Assembly (NCBI GenBank): GCA_023150805.1
Contig: JAKLKF010000019.1
Location: 1-64,000, forward strand
Reading direction: 5' to 3'
Source: Myxococcota bacterium
GTDB lineage: Bacteria; Myxococcota_A; UBA796; UBA2385
DNA length: 64,000 nucleotides
Position numbers and translations under genes: made by a program. Under the pieces are notes generated by a model. The model ran no database searches. It was not told the origin of the DNA and saw only the letters and a program-made list of their open reading frames with translations. Positions 15,803 to 25,371 of the stretch are shown piece by piece. The first letter of the stretch is position 1, and every line of letters begins with the position of its first letter.

Positions 15803-17124
15803 TGGGGCTCCCCGGAGGTGGCGCGGGCCAGGTCGGCGAAGACCCGGCCACGGTGCTCGAAGTCCTGGAACTCGTCGAAGGAGGCGCAGGCCGGCGAGAG
15901 CAGGACGGCGTCGCCGGGGCCGGCCAGCCGGGCGGCCAGCGCCACGGCCTCGGCCATGGTGCCGACGCGGCGGGCGCCCAGGGTGGCGGCGATCTCGCTG
16001 CCCGAGGCGCCGAAGGCGATGACGGCGCGCGCCTTCGCCAGGGCTGGGGCCAGCGGGGCGTAGTCGGCGCCTTCCTTGCCCAGGCCGCCCAGCAGGACGA
16101 CGGCGGGGCGGTCCATGGCGCGGATGCCGACCAGGGCGGCGTCGACGTTGGTGGCCTTGGAGTCGTTGATCCAGCGCACGCCGCCGGCCTGGTGCACGAG
16201 CTGCAGGCGGTGGGGCAGGGCGGAGAGCCGCGACAGGTCCAGGGCCGCGCGGGGCACGCCCAAGCTGAGCGCCAGGGCGCAGGCCGCGGCGACGTTCTCG
16301 CGGTTGTGGGCGCCCAGCAGGCGCAGCTCGCGCAGGGGCACCGGGCCGTCGTCGGGGGTGCCGACGAAGTGCAGCGCGTCGTCCTGGACGGTGACGCCGG
16401 GGTGGTCGCCCAGCCACCGGACGGCGCAGGGCAGGCCCGGGGCCATGGCCTGCACCCGGCCGCGGTCGGCGGCCAGCCAGGCGGTGTCCTGCGGCCCGGT
16501 CCGCTCGAACAGCCGGCGCTTGGCGGCGGCGTAGCCGGCCATGTCCCCGTGGCGGCCCAGGTGGTCCGGGGTCAGGTTGAGCACGCAGCCGGCCAGGGGG
16601 GCCAGGTCGCCGGGCAGCTCGAGCTGGTAGCTGCTGATCTCGAGCACGAGCACGTCGACGGCCATGGCGCTGGGCTGGCCCTGCAGCCGGGCCAGGGCCA
16701 GGCCGGACAGCGGCACGCCGATGTTGCCGCCGACGAAGGGGTGGCGCCCGGCGCCCTCCAGCAGCTGGCCCAGGAACCAGGTGGTGCTGCTCTTGCCGTT
16801 GGTGCCGGTGACGGCCAGCACGGGCAGGCCCGGGCAGCTCTGCAGCGCGAAGGCCAGCTCGCCCAGCACCTGGGCGCCCGCCTGCCTCGCCACGGCGAGC
16901 ATCGGGTGGGCGGCGGCGACGCCGGGCGAGACGACGACCAGGTCGGCCTGGCGGAAGTCGGCCTCGCGGTGCTGGCCGTGCACCGCCTCGCAGCCGGGCA
17001 CCGCGGGCAGCTCGCCCCGCAGGTCGGTGGTGATCACCTGGGCGCCCAGCTCGCGCGCCAGCAGCGCCGCGGCCTGGCCCGACCGCCCCATGCCCATCAC
17101 CACCACGCGACGGTCCGTGAGCAT
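15799..17124 (-). CDS. murD: UDP-N-acetylmuramoylalanine--D-glutamate ligase
   Basis: A 441-residue Mur ligase adding D-Glu. It starts with RRVVVMGMGRSGQAAALLA, carries the P-loop AVTGTNGKSSTTWF, then NLTPDHLGRHG, and ends with the family's LLSPACASFDEFQDFEHRGRVF-type signature. The start codon overlaps the mraY stop by one base (TGATG), which fixes the start. Confidence 0.97.
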   Translation of the reverse strand: MLTDRRVVVMGMGRSGQAAALLARELGAQVITTDLRGELPAVPGCEAVHGQHREADFRQADLVVVSPGVAAAHPMLAVARQAGAQVLGELAFALQSCPGLPVLAVTGTNGKSSTTWFLGQLLEGAGRHPFVGGNIGVPLSGLALARLQGQPSAMAVDVLVLEISSYQLELPGDLAPLAGCVLNLTPDHLGRHGDMAGYAAAKRRLFERTGPQDTAWLAADRGRVQAMAPGLPCAVRWLGDHPGVTVQDDALHFVGTPDDGPVPLRELRLLGAHNRENVAAACALALSLGVPRAALDLSRLSALPHRLQLVHQAGGVRWINDSKATNVDAALVGIRAMDRPAVVLLGGLGKEGADYAPLAPALAKARAVIAFGASGSEIAATLGARRVGTMAEAVALAARLAGPGDAVLLSPACASFDEFQDFEHRGRVFADLARATSGEPQ

Positions 17125-18233
17125 CAGCGCACCTTCAGGGTGGTCAGCGCCACCAGGGCCAGCAGGATGCTGATGATCCAGAAGCGCACGATGATCTTGG
17201 GCTCGCTCCAGCCCTTCTTCTCGTAGTGGTGGTGCAGGGGCGCCATCAGGAAGATGCGCTTGCCGGTCAGCTTGAAGCTGGCGACCTGCAAGAGGACGCT
17301 GACGTTCTCGAGCACGAAGACGCCGCCCACCAGGGCCAGCAGGATCTCGTGCTTGGTCAGGATGCCCAGGACGCCGAGGGCGCCGCCCAGGGCCAGGCTG
17401 CCGACGTCGCCCATGAAGACCTGGGCCGGGTAGGCGTTGAACCACAGGAAGCCCAGGCCGGCGCCCACGATGGCGGCGGCGAAGACGGTCAGCTCGCCGG
17501 CACCGTCGACGTGGGGCACGAAGAGGTACTCGGAGAGCACGGCGTTGCCGGCGATGTAGGCCAGGATGGCCAGCGTGACGCCCGAGGTCATCACCGGGCC
17601 GATGGCCAGGCCGTCCAGGCCGTCGGTCAGGTTCACGGCGTTGCTGAAGCTGCTGATGACGAACATGCCGAAGGCGACGTAGAGCCAGCCCAGCCACGGC
17701 GCGCCGGGCACCAGCTCGTCGAAGCGGATGGTCGCCTCCTTGAAGAAGGGCAGGACCAGGTCGGGCTCGATGATCCCGAAGTGGTAGCCCAGGCCCAGCG
17801 CGACCGCGCCGCTGCCGAACTGGCCCACCAGCTTCCAGCGCCCGGCGAGCCCGTCGCTGCTGCGCAGCATCACCTTCTTCCAGTCGTCGATGAAGCCGAT
17901 GAGCCCGTGCACGGAGAGGATGAACAGGGCCATCCAGACGACGGGCTGGTCCAGCCGCGCCCACAGCAGGGAGCTGAGCAGGATGCCGACCAGCATCACC
18001 ACCCCGCCCATCGTCGGCGTGCCGACCTTGGTCTCCAGGTGGGACTGGGGGCCCTCGGTGCGGATGATCTGCTCCATCCGGCGGGCGCGCATCCAGCGGA
18101 TGAAGGGCGGGTACAGCCAGTAGCAGACGGCCAGGGCCGTCACCATCCCCCAGGCCGTCCGGAAGCTGATGTACCGGAAGAGGTTGAAGAACTGGTGCTC
18201 GTCGGAGAGCGGGACCAGCAGGTGGTAGAGCAT
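17124..18233 (-). CDS. mraY: Phospho-N-acetylmuramoyl-pentapeptide transferase
   Basis: A 369-residue integral membrane enzyme forming lipid I from undecaprenyl phosphate and UDP-MurNAc-pentapeptide. The motifs are GTPTMGG, GFIDDWKK, NAVNLTDGLDGLA (active-site Asp pair), FMGDVGSLALGG and APLHHHYEKKGW with the C-terminal His cluster. The ATG at 18233 matches the usual N-terminus; the longer open frame upstream is Pro/Arg-rich and not coding. A gap of 100 nt separates it from murF. Confidence 0.97.
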   Translation of the reverse strand: MLYHLLVPLSDEHQFFNLFRYISFRTAWGMVTALAVCYWLYPPFIRWMRARRMEQIIRTEGPQSHLETKVGTPTMGGVVMLVGILLSSLLWARLDQPVVWMALFILSVHGLIGFIDDWKKVMLRSSDGLAGRWKLVGQFGSGAVALGLGYHFGIIEPDLVLPFFKEATIRFDELVPGAPWLGWLYVAFGMFVISSFSNAVNLTDGLDGLAIGPVMTSGVTLAILAYIAGNAVLSEYLFVPHVDGAGELTVFAAAIVGAGLGFLWFNAYPAQVFMGDVGSLALGGALGVLGILTKHEILLALVGGVFVLENVSVLLQVASFKLTGKRIFLMAPLHHHYEKKGWSEPKIIVRFWIISILLALVALTTLKVR

Positions 18234-18333
18234 GGGGGCGCGGGGGAGCGGGGGAGGGACGGCGCGGGAGGAGGAGGGGGAGACGGGGGGCGCGCGGGAG
18301 GGGAGGAGGCGGGGCGCGCCGCGGAGGAGAGGG

Positions 18334-19725
18334 TCAGCCCGGGCCGGCCGACCGGATGGAGTGCAAGGCCTGTTCCATGGCCATGCCACGGCTGCCCTTG
18401 ACCATCACCACGTCGCCCGGCCGGAGCCGGCCGGCAACCCGGGCGCCCAGCGTCGCGGCGTCCGGCGCCAGCACCAGGCTGGCCTCGGCGCCCAGCGCGT
18501 GGGCGGCCCGCTGGAAGCGGGGCCCGGCCAGGCCCACCAGGTCGAGCCCCAGGCCCAGCGCCTCGCGGAGCACGTCCTGGTGGGCCGGATCCTCGTGGCT
18601 GCCCAGCTCCAGCATGTCCCCCAGCAGGGCGACGCGGCGGGCCCCCTGGACCGCGGCGAGCGTGGCCAGCGAGGCCGCCATGCTGACCGGGTTGGCGTTG
18701 TAGGCGTCGTTGATGAAGCGCAGCCCGCCGGGGCCGTCCTCCAGGCGCTGCCGCATGCCGACGGCCTCGTAGCGCTGCAGGCGCGGGCCCATGCGCTCGA
18801 CGGGCACGTGCAGGGCGACGCCGACGGCGATGGCGGCGCAGGCGTCCTGGGCCAGGTGCAGGCCGGGCACCGGCAGGCTGCCCAGCACGACGCCGTCGCC
18901 AGGGGTCTCCACCCGGAACCGGGTCGCCAGCGTGGTCGCGTCGACCACGGCGTCCGTCAACCGGACGTCGATGCTCTTCGACCCTGGGTCGCGCGCCGTG
19001 CCGTAGCGCAGGACGTGCACCCCCTCGGGGATGGGCAGCGCGCGCACCCGCGGGTCGTCGGCGTTGACGACGCAGACGTCGCCCGGGCGCGCGCCCGCGA
19101 ACAGCTCGCCCTTGGCCCGGGCCACCCCCTCCAGGCTGCCCACGCCCTCCAGGTGCGCGGCGCCGACGTTGGTGATGAGGCGCACGGTGGGGCGGGCGAT
19201 CTCCTGGAGCAGGTGGATCTCGCCCAGGTGGTTCATGCCCAGCTCGATGACCCAGGCGTCGGCCTCGACCGGGGCGGAGAGGATGGTCAGCGGCACGCCG
19301 ACGTGGTTGTTGAGGTTGCCCTCGGTGGCGTGCACGCAGGGGCCCCGCTCCTCGCCCTGGCCCAGGATCTTCGCGATCATCGCCCGGGTGGTGGTCTTGC
19401 CGGCGCTGCCGGTGACGCCGACGACGGGGCCGCGGAAGCCCTGCCGGACCCAGCCCGCCAGGGCCTGCAGCGCCAGCAGGCCGTCGTCGACCCGCACGAA
19501 GCCGCGGTCCCAGCCCTCGGGGACGTGGCGAGCCACCGCCCCGGCGCAGCCCGCGGCCAGGGCGTGGGGCAGGAAGTCGTGGCCGTCGAAGCGGTCGCCG
19601 GACAGGGCCAGGAACCACTGCCCGGGGGCCAGGCGGCGGCTGTCGGTGGCGATGACCCCCGGCGCGCCGTGGCGCACCAGGGTGCCCCCGGTGCCGGTGG
19701 CGATGTCGTCGTCGCGCAGGATCAC
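18334..19725 (-). CDS. murF: UDP-MurNAc-tripeptide--D-Ala-D-Ala ligase
   Basis: A 463-residue Mur ligase completing the pentapeptide. Seen are DSRRLAPGQWFLAL near the N-terminus, the P-loop GVTGSAGKTTTRAM (about 103-116), ELGMNHLGEI, NVGAAHLEGVGS, FINDAYNANPVSM and LLGDMLELG. The GTG start overlaps the murE stop (GTGA); this is the only start consistent with the N-terminal homology. Confidence 0.97.
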   Translation of the reverse strand: MILRDDDIATGTGGTLVRHGAPGVIATDSRRLAPGQWFLALSGDRFDGHDFLPHALAAGCAGAVARHVPEGWDRGFVRVDDGLLALQALAGWVRQGFRGPVVGVTGSAGKTTTRAMIAKILGQGEERGPCVHATEGNLNNHVGVPLTILSAPVEADAWVIELGMNHLGEIHLLQEIARPTVRLITNVGAAHLEGVGSLEGVARAKGELFAGARPGDVCVVNADDPRVRALPIPEGVHVLRYGTARDPGSKSIDVRLTDAVVDATTLATRFRVETPGDGVVLGSLPVPGLHLAQDACAAIAVGVALHVPVERMGPRLQRYEAVGMRQRLEDGPGGLRFINDAYNANPVSMAASLATLAAVQGARRVALLGDMLELGSHEDPAHQDVLREALGLGLDLVGLAGPRFQRAAHALGAEASLVLAPDAATLGARVAGRLRPGDVVMVKGSRGMAMEQALHSIRSAGPG

Positions 19726-21227
19726 TGCGTCTCCAGGCGGGGGGCGGAGGAGGAGGGGAGCGCCGCGGGGGGGTGCCGCGCGAGCGCGTTGGCGGCGACG
19801 AGGCGATCGTCGAAGGGCAGCACGCGGTCGCCGACGGTCTGGGTGGTCTCGTGGCCCTTGCCCGCGACCAGGACGGCGTCGCCTTCGCCCGCGGCGGCGA
19901 CGGCCAGGGCGACGGCGCGGGCGCGATCCAGCTCGACCTGGACCCGGGGCCGGTCGGCGGGCGCCACCCCCTCCAGCACGGCGGCGGCGATGGCGGCGGG
20001 GTCCTCGCTGCGGGGGTTGTCGCTGGTGATCCAGACGGCGTCGGCGCCCTCGGCCGCGGCGCGGCCCATCAGGGGGCGCTTGGCCGCGTCGCGGTCGCCC
20101 CCGCAGCCGAAGACGATGGACAGGCGGCGGGGGTGCAGCGCGCGCAGGGTCGCCAGCGCGCGCTCGATGGCGTCGGGGCTGTGGGCGTAGTCGACCAGGA
20201 CGGTGCGGGCGCCGTGGGGGTCGGGGACCCGCTCCAGGCGGCCGGGCACGGCGGGCAGGGCGGCCAGGCCGCGCAGCGCGGTGTCCAGCGGGATGCCCAG
20301 GGCCAGCGCGGCGCCAAGGGCGGCGAGCGCGTTGTCGACGTTGTGGGCGCCGGGCAGCGGCAGGCGCAGGGTCCCCTCGCCGGCGGGGGTGGACACGTGG
20401 GCGGTGGCGCCGTCCAGGCTCAGCCGCACCTCGCTCGCCGAGATGTCCAGGCCCTCCGCTCGCCCGTAGCGCCAGGCCCGGCGCGGCCCGGCCGCGGCCA
20501 GGACCTGGTCGGCGACGGGGTCCAGGCCGTGCACGACCGCGGTGCCGTCGGGCGCCAGCAGCTCGGAGAACAGCCGCAGCTTGGCGTCGAGGTAGGCCCG
20601 CATCGTCCCGTGGAAGTCGAGGTGGTCCTGGCTGAAGCTCGTGAAGACGGCGACCGCGAAGGAGGTGGCGTCCACCCGGCGCTGGCTGAGGCCGATGCTG
20701 CTGACCTCCATCGCGCACAGGCCGCAGCCGGCGTCCCGCATCGTGGCCAGCAGGGCCTGGAGCGCCGGGGCCTCGGGGGTGGTGAAGGCGGTGGACAGGG
20801 GCTGTCCGGCGACGCGGTTGCCGGTGGTGCCGATGACGCCGGCGGCCAGGCCGGCGGCCGTCGCGACGGCCTCGACCATCCAGCTCACGGTGGTCTTGCC
20901 GTTGGTGCCGGTGATGCCGACGACGGGGAGGTGGGCCGAGGGGTGGCCGGCCAGGGCGGCCGCGGCGCGGGCCAGGGCCAGGCGGGCGTCGTCGACCCGG
21001 ATGACGGTGACGCCGGGCGCGGCCTGGACCGGGCCGTCGGCGACCACGGCGGCGACCTGCAGGCCGGGGACGAAGCTGCGGCCGTCGACGCGCCCGCCGC
21101 GCACGGCGACGTAGACGGCGTCGGGTCCGGCCTGGCGCGAGTCGTGGGTGACGCGCGCCACGTCGCGCTGCACGTCGCCGTGCACGGCCAGGGGGTGGAG
21201 GGCGTCGACCAGCGTGGCGAGGAGCAT
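19722..21227 (-). CDS. murE: UDP-MurNAc-L-Ala-D-Glu--meso-diaminopimelate ligase
   Basis: A 501-residue Mur ligase. The P-loop GITGTNGKTTVSWM, TTPEAPALQ, EVSSIGLSQRR, NVDNALAAL and FGCGGDRDAAKRP are present. The specificity motif ITSDNPRSEDP contains DNPR, the hallmark of enzymes adding meso-diaminopimelate rather than lysine, as expected for a Gram-negative wall. It is separated from ftsI by a 620-base spacer, so it may have its own promoter or rely on read-through. Confidence 0.97.
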   Translation of the reverse strand: MLLATLVDALHPLAVHGDVQRDVARVTHDSRQAGPDAVYVAVRGGRVDGRSFVPGLQVAAVVADGPVQAAPGVTVIRVDDARLALARAAAALAGHPSAHLPVVGITGTNGKTTVSWMVEAVATAAGLAAGVIGTTGNRVAGQPLSTAFTTPEAPALQALLATMRDAGCGLCAMEVSSIGLSQRRVDATSFAVAVFTSFSQDHLDFHGTMRAYLDAKLRLFSELLAPDGTAVVHGLDPVADQVLAAAGPRRAWRYGRAEGLDISASEVRLSLDGATAHVSTPAGEGTLRLPLPGAHNVDNALAALGAALALGIPLDTALRGLAALPAVPGRLERVPDPHGARTVLVDYAHSPDAIERALATLRALHPRRLSIVFGCGGDRDAAKRPLMGRAAAEGADAVWITSDNPRSEDPAAIAAAVLEGVAPADRPRVQVELDRARAVALAVAAAGEGDAVLVAGKGHETTQTVGDRVLPFDDRLVAANALARHPPAALPSSSAPRLETQ

Positions 21228-21847
21228 GGCGAGGGGAGGGCGGCGACGGAGGAGGGGAGCGGATGCCCCCCTCCTCCGGGACGGCCCGCAGCCGGGGGCT
21301 GCGCCGGGATGTTGGGGTGGGACGAGGTCACCCTCGCCGGTTGGATGGAGACGCGGAGGACAGGTGGCACCGGCGGGAACCGGAGCGCGGGGGAGGTGCC
21401 GTGCGCGGGGGGTGGAGTCCCCGCGCCCGACCAGGCCCTGCGAGCAGGGCCGCCCGCTCCGGGAGGAGCGGGAGAGGAAGCGACCGTGGCGCCGTCGCCG
21501 CTCCCCAGGAAGGGAGGTGCGTCCCCCGCGGAGGCCGGGTCGGCCCGGGCGGGAGGGGCAGCAGGGGTGCGGCAGCGGGGTTCGAGCCGGGCGTCAGCGA
21601 CGGGGCGGGTGGGGAGAGCGAGGCGAGAGGCGGGGAGGTGCCGGAAGGAGGGAGTCCGGGAGTGCCTGTCTCCGGGGGAGGGTCCACCCGAGGGGGGATC
21701 CCGTCGCGCGGCCGTGTGGCGGGCGGCGGGGGGCCGCCCGGCAGGGCTCGGTGTCGGCCGGCCGCGGCCTCGCGGGGGACGCGAGGAGGGCGGCGGCGCC
21801 GACGGTCACAGGTTTTGAGAGAGCGGGAGAGGGGTGAGCGGAGCGCC
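21228..21847. other. 620-base spacer inside the dcw cluster, no gene recognised
   Basis: This purine-rich (plus strand) spacer lies between ftsI and murE. No frame has a start, ribosome-binding site and composition typical of coding DNA; frames present are Pro/Ser/Arg-rich. Two adjacent hairpins lie at 21434-21472. The spacer could hold a secondary promoter for murE, but I see no clear one. Confidence 0.5.
21434..21472. terminator. Tandem hairpins between ftsI and murE
   Basis: GGCCCTG (21434-21440) pairs with CAGGGCC (21445-21451), and CCCGCTCC (21453-21460) pairs with GGAGCGGG (21465-21472). Each is a perfect stem with a 4-nt loop. No U-tract follows, so termination or attenuation is only a possibility. 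Confidence 0.35.
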
Positions 21848-23944
21848 TCAGCGCAGCAGGACCTCGACCTCGGCGCCGGGCCGCAGCGGGGAGCCGGCGG
21901 CGGGCACCTGCTCGGCGACGCGGCCGCTGCCGGTGACGCGCACGGCCAGGCCGGCGCCCTGCAGGGAGACGAGGGCGTCGCGCATCGACAGGCCGGACAG
22001 GTCCGGCAGGCGCAGGGAGCCGTCGGCCTGCCAGGTCAGCTCGGCGGGCGCCACGGGGGCCAGCGGCTCGGCGGGCTCGGTGGCCGGCTCGGCCGCGGGC
22101 CGCGAGGGGGTCGCCTCGGCCAGCAGGACCGGGTCGGGCGCCACCCCCAGGATGCGCATGCTGTTCTGCGCGATCTGCTTGAAGGCCGGCGCAGCGGTCC
22201 AGCCGCCGAAGCGGGGGCCGATCGTGGGCGAGTCGACCACGACGGCGATGGACAGCACCGGGTCGTCGGCGGGGATCAGGCCCACGAAGGAGCCCATGCG
22301 CGCCGTGCCCGAGTAGTTGCCACCCTCCAGCTTCTTGGCGGTGCCGGTCTTGCCGGCCACCAGGTAGCCGGGCACGGCGGCCTTGGTGCCGGTGCCCCCC
22401 TTCTGCGTCACCGCCACCATCATCTCGACGATGGTCCGGGCGTGCTCCTCGGCGACCACGCGCCCCTCGGCCTCGGGCTCGTAGCGGGCGACCAGGTCCC
22501 CCCGGGGATCGCGGATCTCCTTGACCAGGCGGGGCTCCATGCGCACGCCGCCGTTGCCCAGGGTCGCCATGGCGCTGGCGAGCTGCACGGCGTTGGCGCT
22601 GGCGCCGTAGCCGTAGGCCGTGGTGGCGAGCTCGATGCGGCGGATGCCCTGGGGGCTCCGCAGCAGGCCGCGGGTCTCGCCCGGCAGGTCCAGGCCGGTG
22701 GAGCGGCCGAAGCCGAAGGCCGACAGGTAGCCCAGCGCCTTCTCCGGGCCGAGCTCCAGGGCCAGCTTGGCGGCGCAGACGTTGCTGCTGAACTTGATGA
22801 CCTCGCGTAGCGTGCCCTCGTGGAAGCCGTGCTCGTCCTTGATGAGCTTGGTGCCGACCATCCAGGCGCCCCCCTCGCAGTCGAGCACCGTGGTCGGCGT
22901 GACCATCCCGGTGTCGAGCGCGGCGGCGGCCACGAAGGGCTTGAAGACCGAGCCCGGCTCGATGGCGTCCATGGCGGCGCGGTTCTTCAGGAGCTGGATG
23001 TCGAGGTCGGCCTGGTCGTTGGGGTTGATCCCCGGCACCGTCACCATCGCCAGGATCTCGCCCGTGTGGACATCGGTCACGACGGCGTAGGCGGTGGTGG
23101 CGCCGGTGGAGATCAGCGCGTCGTTCAGCGCCTGCTCGGTCACGCGCTGGATGCGCCGGTCGATGGTCAGCACGACGTCGGAGCCGGGCTCGGCGTCCCG
23201 CTCGTCCATGGTCACCGAGCGGCCCTTGCGATCGTGCCACTGGACGAACTTGACGACCTGCCCCTGCAGGTGGCCGTCCAGGGCGCGCTCCAGGCCGGCC
23301 AGGCCGATGCCGTTGGCGCCCACCACGCCCAGCAGCGAGGCGGCGTCCGCGCGCCCCGGGTAGAAGCGGCGCCGGTCGCGCCGGACGAACAGGCTGCGCT
23401 CCAGCTCCTTGTCCCCCTCGACCAGGCCGCGCAGCTGGGACAGCTCCTCGGGCGTCAGGCCGCGGGCCAGCCGGACGTCGCGCTTGCCGGGCACGAGCAG
23501 GCGCGAGGTCAGCTCGGCCAGGTCGGCGCCGGTGGGCGCGGCCATGACCTGGGCCATGCGCCGGCGGCCGTCCTCGGACAGCTCGCCGGGGTCGACGTGC
23601 AGCTCGCGCAGGTCGACCGTCGTGGCCAGGATGGCGCCGTTGCGGTCCCGCACCTCGCCCCGGCGACCCCGCACCTCGATGGTGGCCTCGAACTGCCCGC
23701 TGGCCTGGCTCTCCAGCCGCTCGTCCGGCAGCAGCATCAGCGCGCCCGCCTTGCCGAACAGCACGCCGTAGCCGGCCAGGATCATCGCGCCGACGAAGAG
23801 CACCCGCGCCGTGGAGCGGGCCCGCAGGGCGCCGTCGGACTCGCGCTCCACCGCCGGCCGCAGCGCGATGTGGTCCACCACCGCCAGCGGGCGCGGGTCG
23901 CGGCGCTTGCGGGGGGAGTCGGGGGAGGGGCGGCGGGCGGACAT
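21848..23944 (-). CDS. ftsI: Septal class B penicillin-binding protein with C-terminal PASTA domain
   Basis: A 698-residue transpeptidase cross-linking septal peptidoglycan. A cytoplasmic basic N-terminus is followed by one membrane helix (about 46-68) and a PBP dimerisation domain. The transpeptidase has SVFK (Ser332, Lys335), SSN (386-388) and KTGT (532-535), all intact. Residues about 644-698 (LRLPDLSGLSMRDALVSLQ onward) form a single PASTA domain, as in PBP2x/SpoVD-type proteins and unlike E. coli FtsI. The ATG at 23944 follows ftsL by 29 nt. It is likely a partner of FtsW. Confidence 0.95.
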   Translation of the reverse strand: MSARRPSPDSPRKRRDPRPLAVVDHIALRPAVERESDGALRARSTARVLFVGAMILAGYGVLFGKAGALMLLPDERLESQASGQFEATIEVRGRRGEVRDRNGAILATTVDLRELHVDPGELSEDGRRRMAQVMAAPTGADLAELTSRLLVPGKRDVRLARGLTPEELSQLRGLVEGDKELERSLFVRRDRRRFYPGRADAASLLGVVGANGIGLAGLERALDGHLQGQVVKFVQWHDRKGRSVTMDERDAEPGSDVVLTIDRRIQRVTEQALNDALISTGATTAYAVVTDVHTGEILAMVTVPGINPNDQADLDIQLLKNRAAMDAIEPGSVFKPFVAAAALDTGMVTPTTVLDCEGGAWMVGTKLIKDEHGFHEGTLREVIKFSSNVCAAKLALELGPEKALGYLSAFGFGRSTGLDLPGETRGLLRSPQGIRRIELATTAYGYGASANAVQLASAMATLGNGGVRMEPRLVKEIRDPRGDLVARYEPEAEGRVVAEEHARTIVEMMVAVTQKGGTGTKAAVPGYLVAGKTGTAKKLEGGNYSGTARMGSFVGLIPADDPVLSIAVVVDSPTIGPRFGGWTAAPAFKQIAQNSMRILGVAPDPVLLAEATPSRPAAEPATEPAEPLAPVAPAELTWQADGSLRLPDLSGLSMRDALVSLQGAGLAVRVTGSGRVAEQVPAAGSPLRPGAEVEVLLR

Positions 23945-23973
23945 GGAGGGGGCTCGGCGTGGGGCGGGCGGGC

Positions 23974-24378
23974 TCAGCGGGTGGAGAGGTCGACGACCGG
24001 GACGTTGGGGACCAGCCCCAGCGGCAGCGCGGCCTGCTGCAGGCGGCTGGGGTCGCGCATGGTGGCGAGCTCGAGCTGGAGGCGGGCGTTCTCGGCCTGG
24101 GCGCTCTCGTAGGCCGCGGCGGCCCGGTGCAGCTCCACCGAGGTCCGGCGCAGGTCGATGCGGGACCAGGCGCTGATCAGCAGGCAGGCCCCGACCAGGG
24201 CGAAGATGGCCAGGTAGCTGCCCAGCCGGTCGATCTCGACGTGGCCCTGGTGGCTGGCGTCGAGGCCGGCCAGGCGGGCAGGCACCGGCCGGGGGAGGGC
24301 CGGCGTGACGGCCTGCCACGCGCGCTGGGCGGTGGAGGCGATGGCGTTGGACGCGTGGGCGAGGGAGGTGCGGCGCAT
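23974..24378 (-). CDS. ftsL: Cell-division protein FtsL-like
   Basis: A 134-residue bitopic protein. A 50-residue cytoplasmic region precedes a membrane helix (about 53-70, YLAIFALVGACLLISAW). A periplasmic coiled coil rich in Ala/Glu/Leu (about 75-110) and a short tail with VPNVPVVDL follow. The position between rsmH and ftsI, the size and the topology all match FtsL, a family with low sequence conservation. The ATG at 24378 has GGAG with 5-nt spacing. Confidence 0.8.
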   Translation of the reverse strand: MRRTSLAHASNAIASTAQRAWQAVTPALPRPVPARLAGLDASHQGHVEIDRLGSYLAIFALVGACLLISAWSRIDLRRTSVELHRAAAAYESAQAENARLQLELATMRDPSRLQQAALPLGLVPNVPVVDLSTR

Positions 24379-24446
24379 GGGGACTCCGCGGGAGCGTCAG
24401 CGGGAGCAGCGGGGAGGAGTCGGGGGGAGGAGGGGCGGGGGGGTGG

Positions 24447-25367
24447 TCAGGCCGGCAGGCGGCGGAGGACCCGGAGGCGGGCGGAGCGGGCCCGGGGGTT
24501 GGCCGGGTCGGCCTCCGCGCCGGTGAGGCCCTTGCGGGTGACCAGCTCGAAGGCGGGGGGGGCGAGGGGCGCTCCGTAGGCGTCCGTGGGGGCGCCGACG
24601 CCGGAGAGCTCGCGGAAGCGGTGCTTGACCATGCGGTCTTCGAGGGAGTGGAAGCTGATCACGGCCAGCCTCCCGCCGGGCGCCAGCAGGTCCGGAGCGT
24701 CGCGCAGGGCGCGGTCGAGCTGGCCCAGCTCGTCGTTGACGGCCATGCGCAGGGCCTGGAAGGTGCGGGTGGCCGGGTGGACCCGGCTGCCGTGGTAGCC
24801 CGAGGCCCGCGCGACGCAGTCGGCCAGGGCGAGGGTGCTGGTCCAGGGCCGGCCTGCCAGCACGGCCCGGGCGATGCGGCGGGCGCGGGGCTCTTCGCCC
24901 AGCTCGTGCAGGATCCGGGCGAGGCCGGCCTCGTCCAGGCCGTCGAGCAGCGCGGCGACCGGCTGGCCGTGCTCGGGGTCCATGCGCATGTCGACCGGGC
25001 CGTCGTGCTGGAGCGAGAAGCCCCGCGCGCCCTGGTCGAGCTGCGGGCTGCTGACGCCCAGGTCGAGCAGGATCCCGTCGAAGGGCGCCCGGTCGCCGAC
25101 CAGGGCCGCCATGTCGCCGAAGGCGCCGCGGACGGCCCGGAAGCGGTCGCCGTAGGCCGAGAGCCGCCGGCCCGCCGCGGCCAGGGCCTGGGGGTCGCGG
25201 TCGATGCCCAGCAGGAGGCCGTCCGGCGCGGTCCCCTGCAGGATGCGCTCGGCGTGGCCGCCGCCGCCCAGGGTGCCGTCCAGCCAGGTGCCGCCGGGGC
25301 GCAGGTCGAGCAGCTCGACCGTGGCGTCGAGCAGCACGCTCTGGTGGTGGAAGGGCGGGTGGTCCAT
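24447..25367 (-). CDS. rsmH: 16S rRNA (cytosine-1402-N4)-methyltransferase RsmH
   Basis: A 306-residue SAM methyltransferase (MraW) acting on the ribosomal P-site. It begins with HHQSVLLDATVELL and carries the SAM motif LDGTLGGGGHAERIL, GILLDLGVSSPQLDQGARGFS, the conserved RTFQALRMAVNDEL and ISFHSLEDRMVKH. It begins 4 nt after the mraZ stop. It sits in its usual place as second gene of the dcw cluster. Confidence 0.97.
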   Translation of the reverse strand: MDHPPFHHQSVLLDATVELLDLRPGGTWLDGTLGGGGHAERILQGTAPDGLLLGIDRDPQALAAAGRRLSAYGDRFRAVRGAFGDMAALVGDRAPFDGILLDLGVSSPQLDQGARGFSLQHDGPVDMRMDPEHGQPVAALLDGLDEAGLARILHELGEEPRARRIARAVLAGRPWTSTLALADCVARASGYHGSRVHPATRTFQALRMAVNDELGQLDRALRDAPDLLAPGGRLAVISFHSLEDRMVKHRFRELSGVGAPTDAYGAPLAPPAFELVTRKGLTGAEADPANPRARSARLRVLRRLPA

Positions 25368-25371
25368 GGGC

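Noticed and set aside
13200-15851. 883-codon open frame suggesting an FtsW-MurC fusion
   Set aside because: The upstream part is an out-of-frame Arg/Pro-rich shadow of ftsW; murC has its own ATG and ribosome-binding site at 14627.
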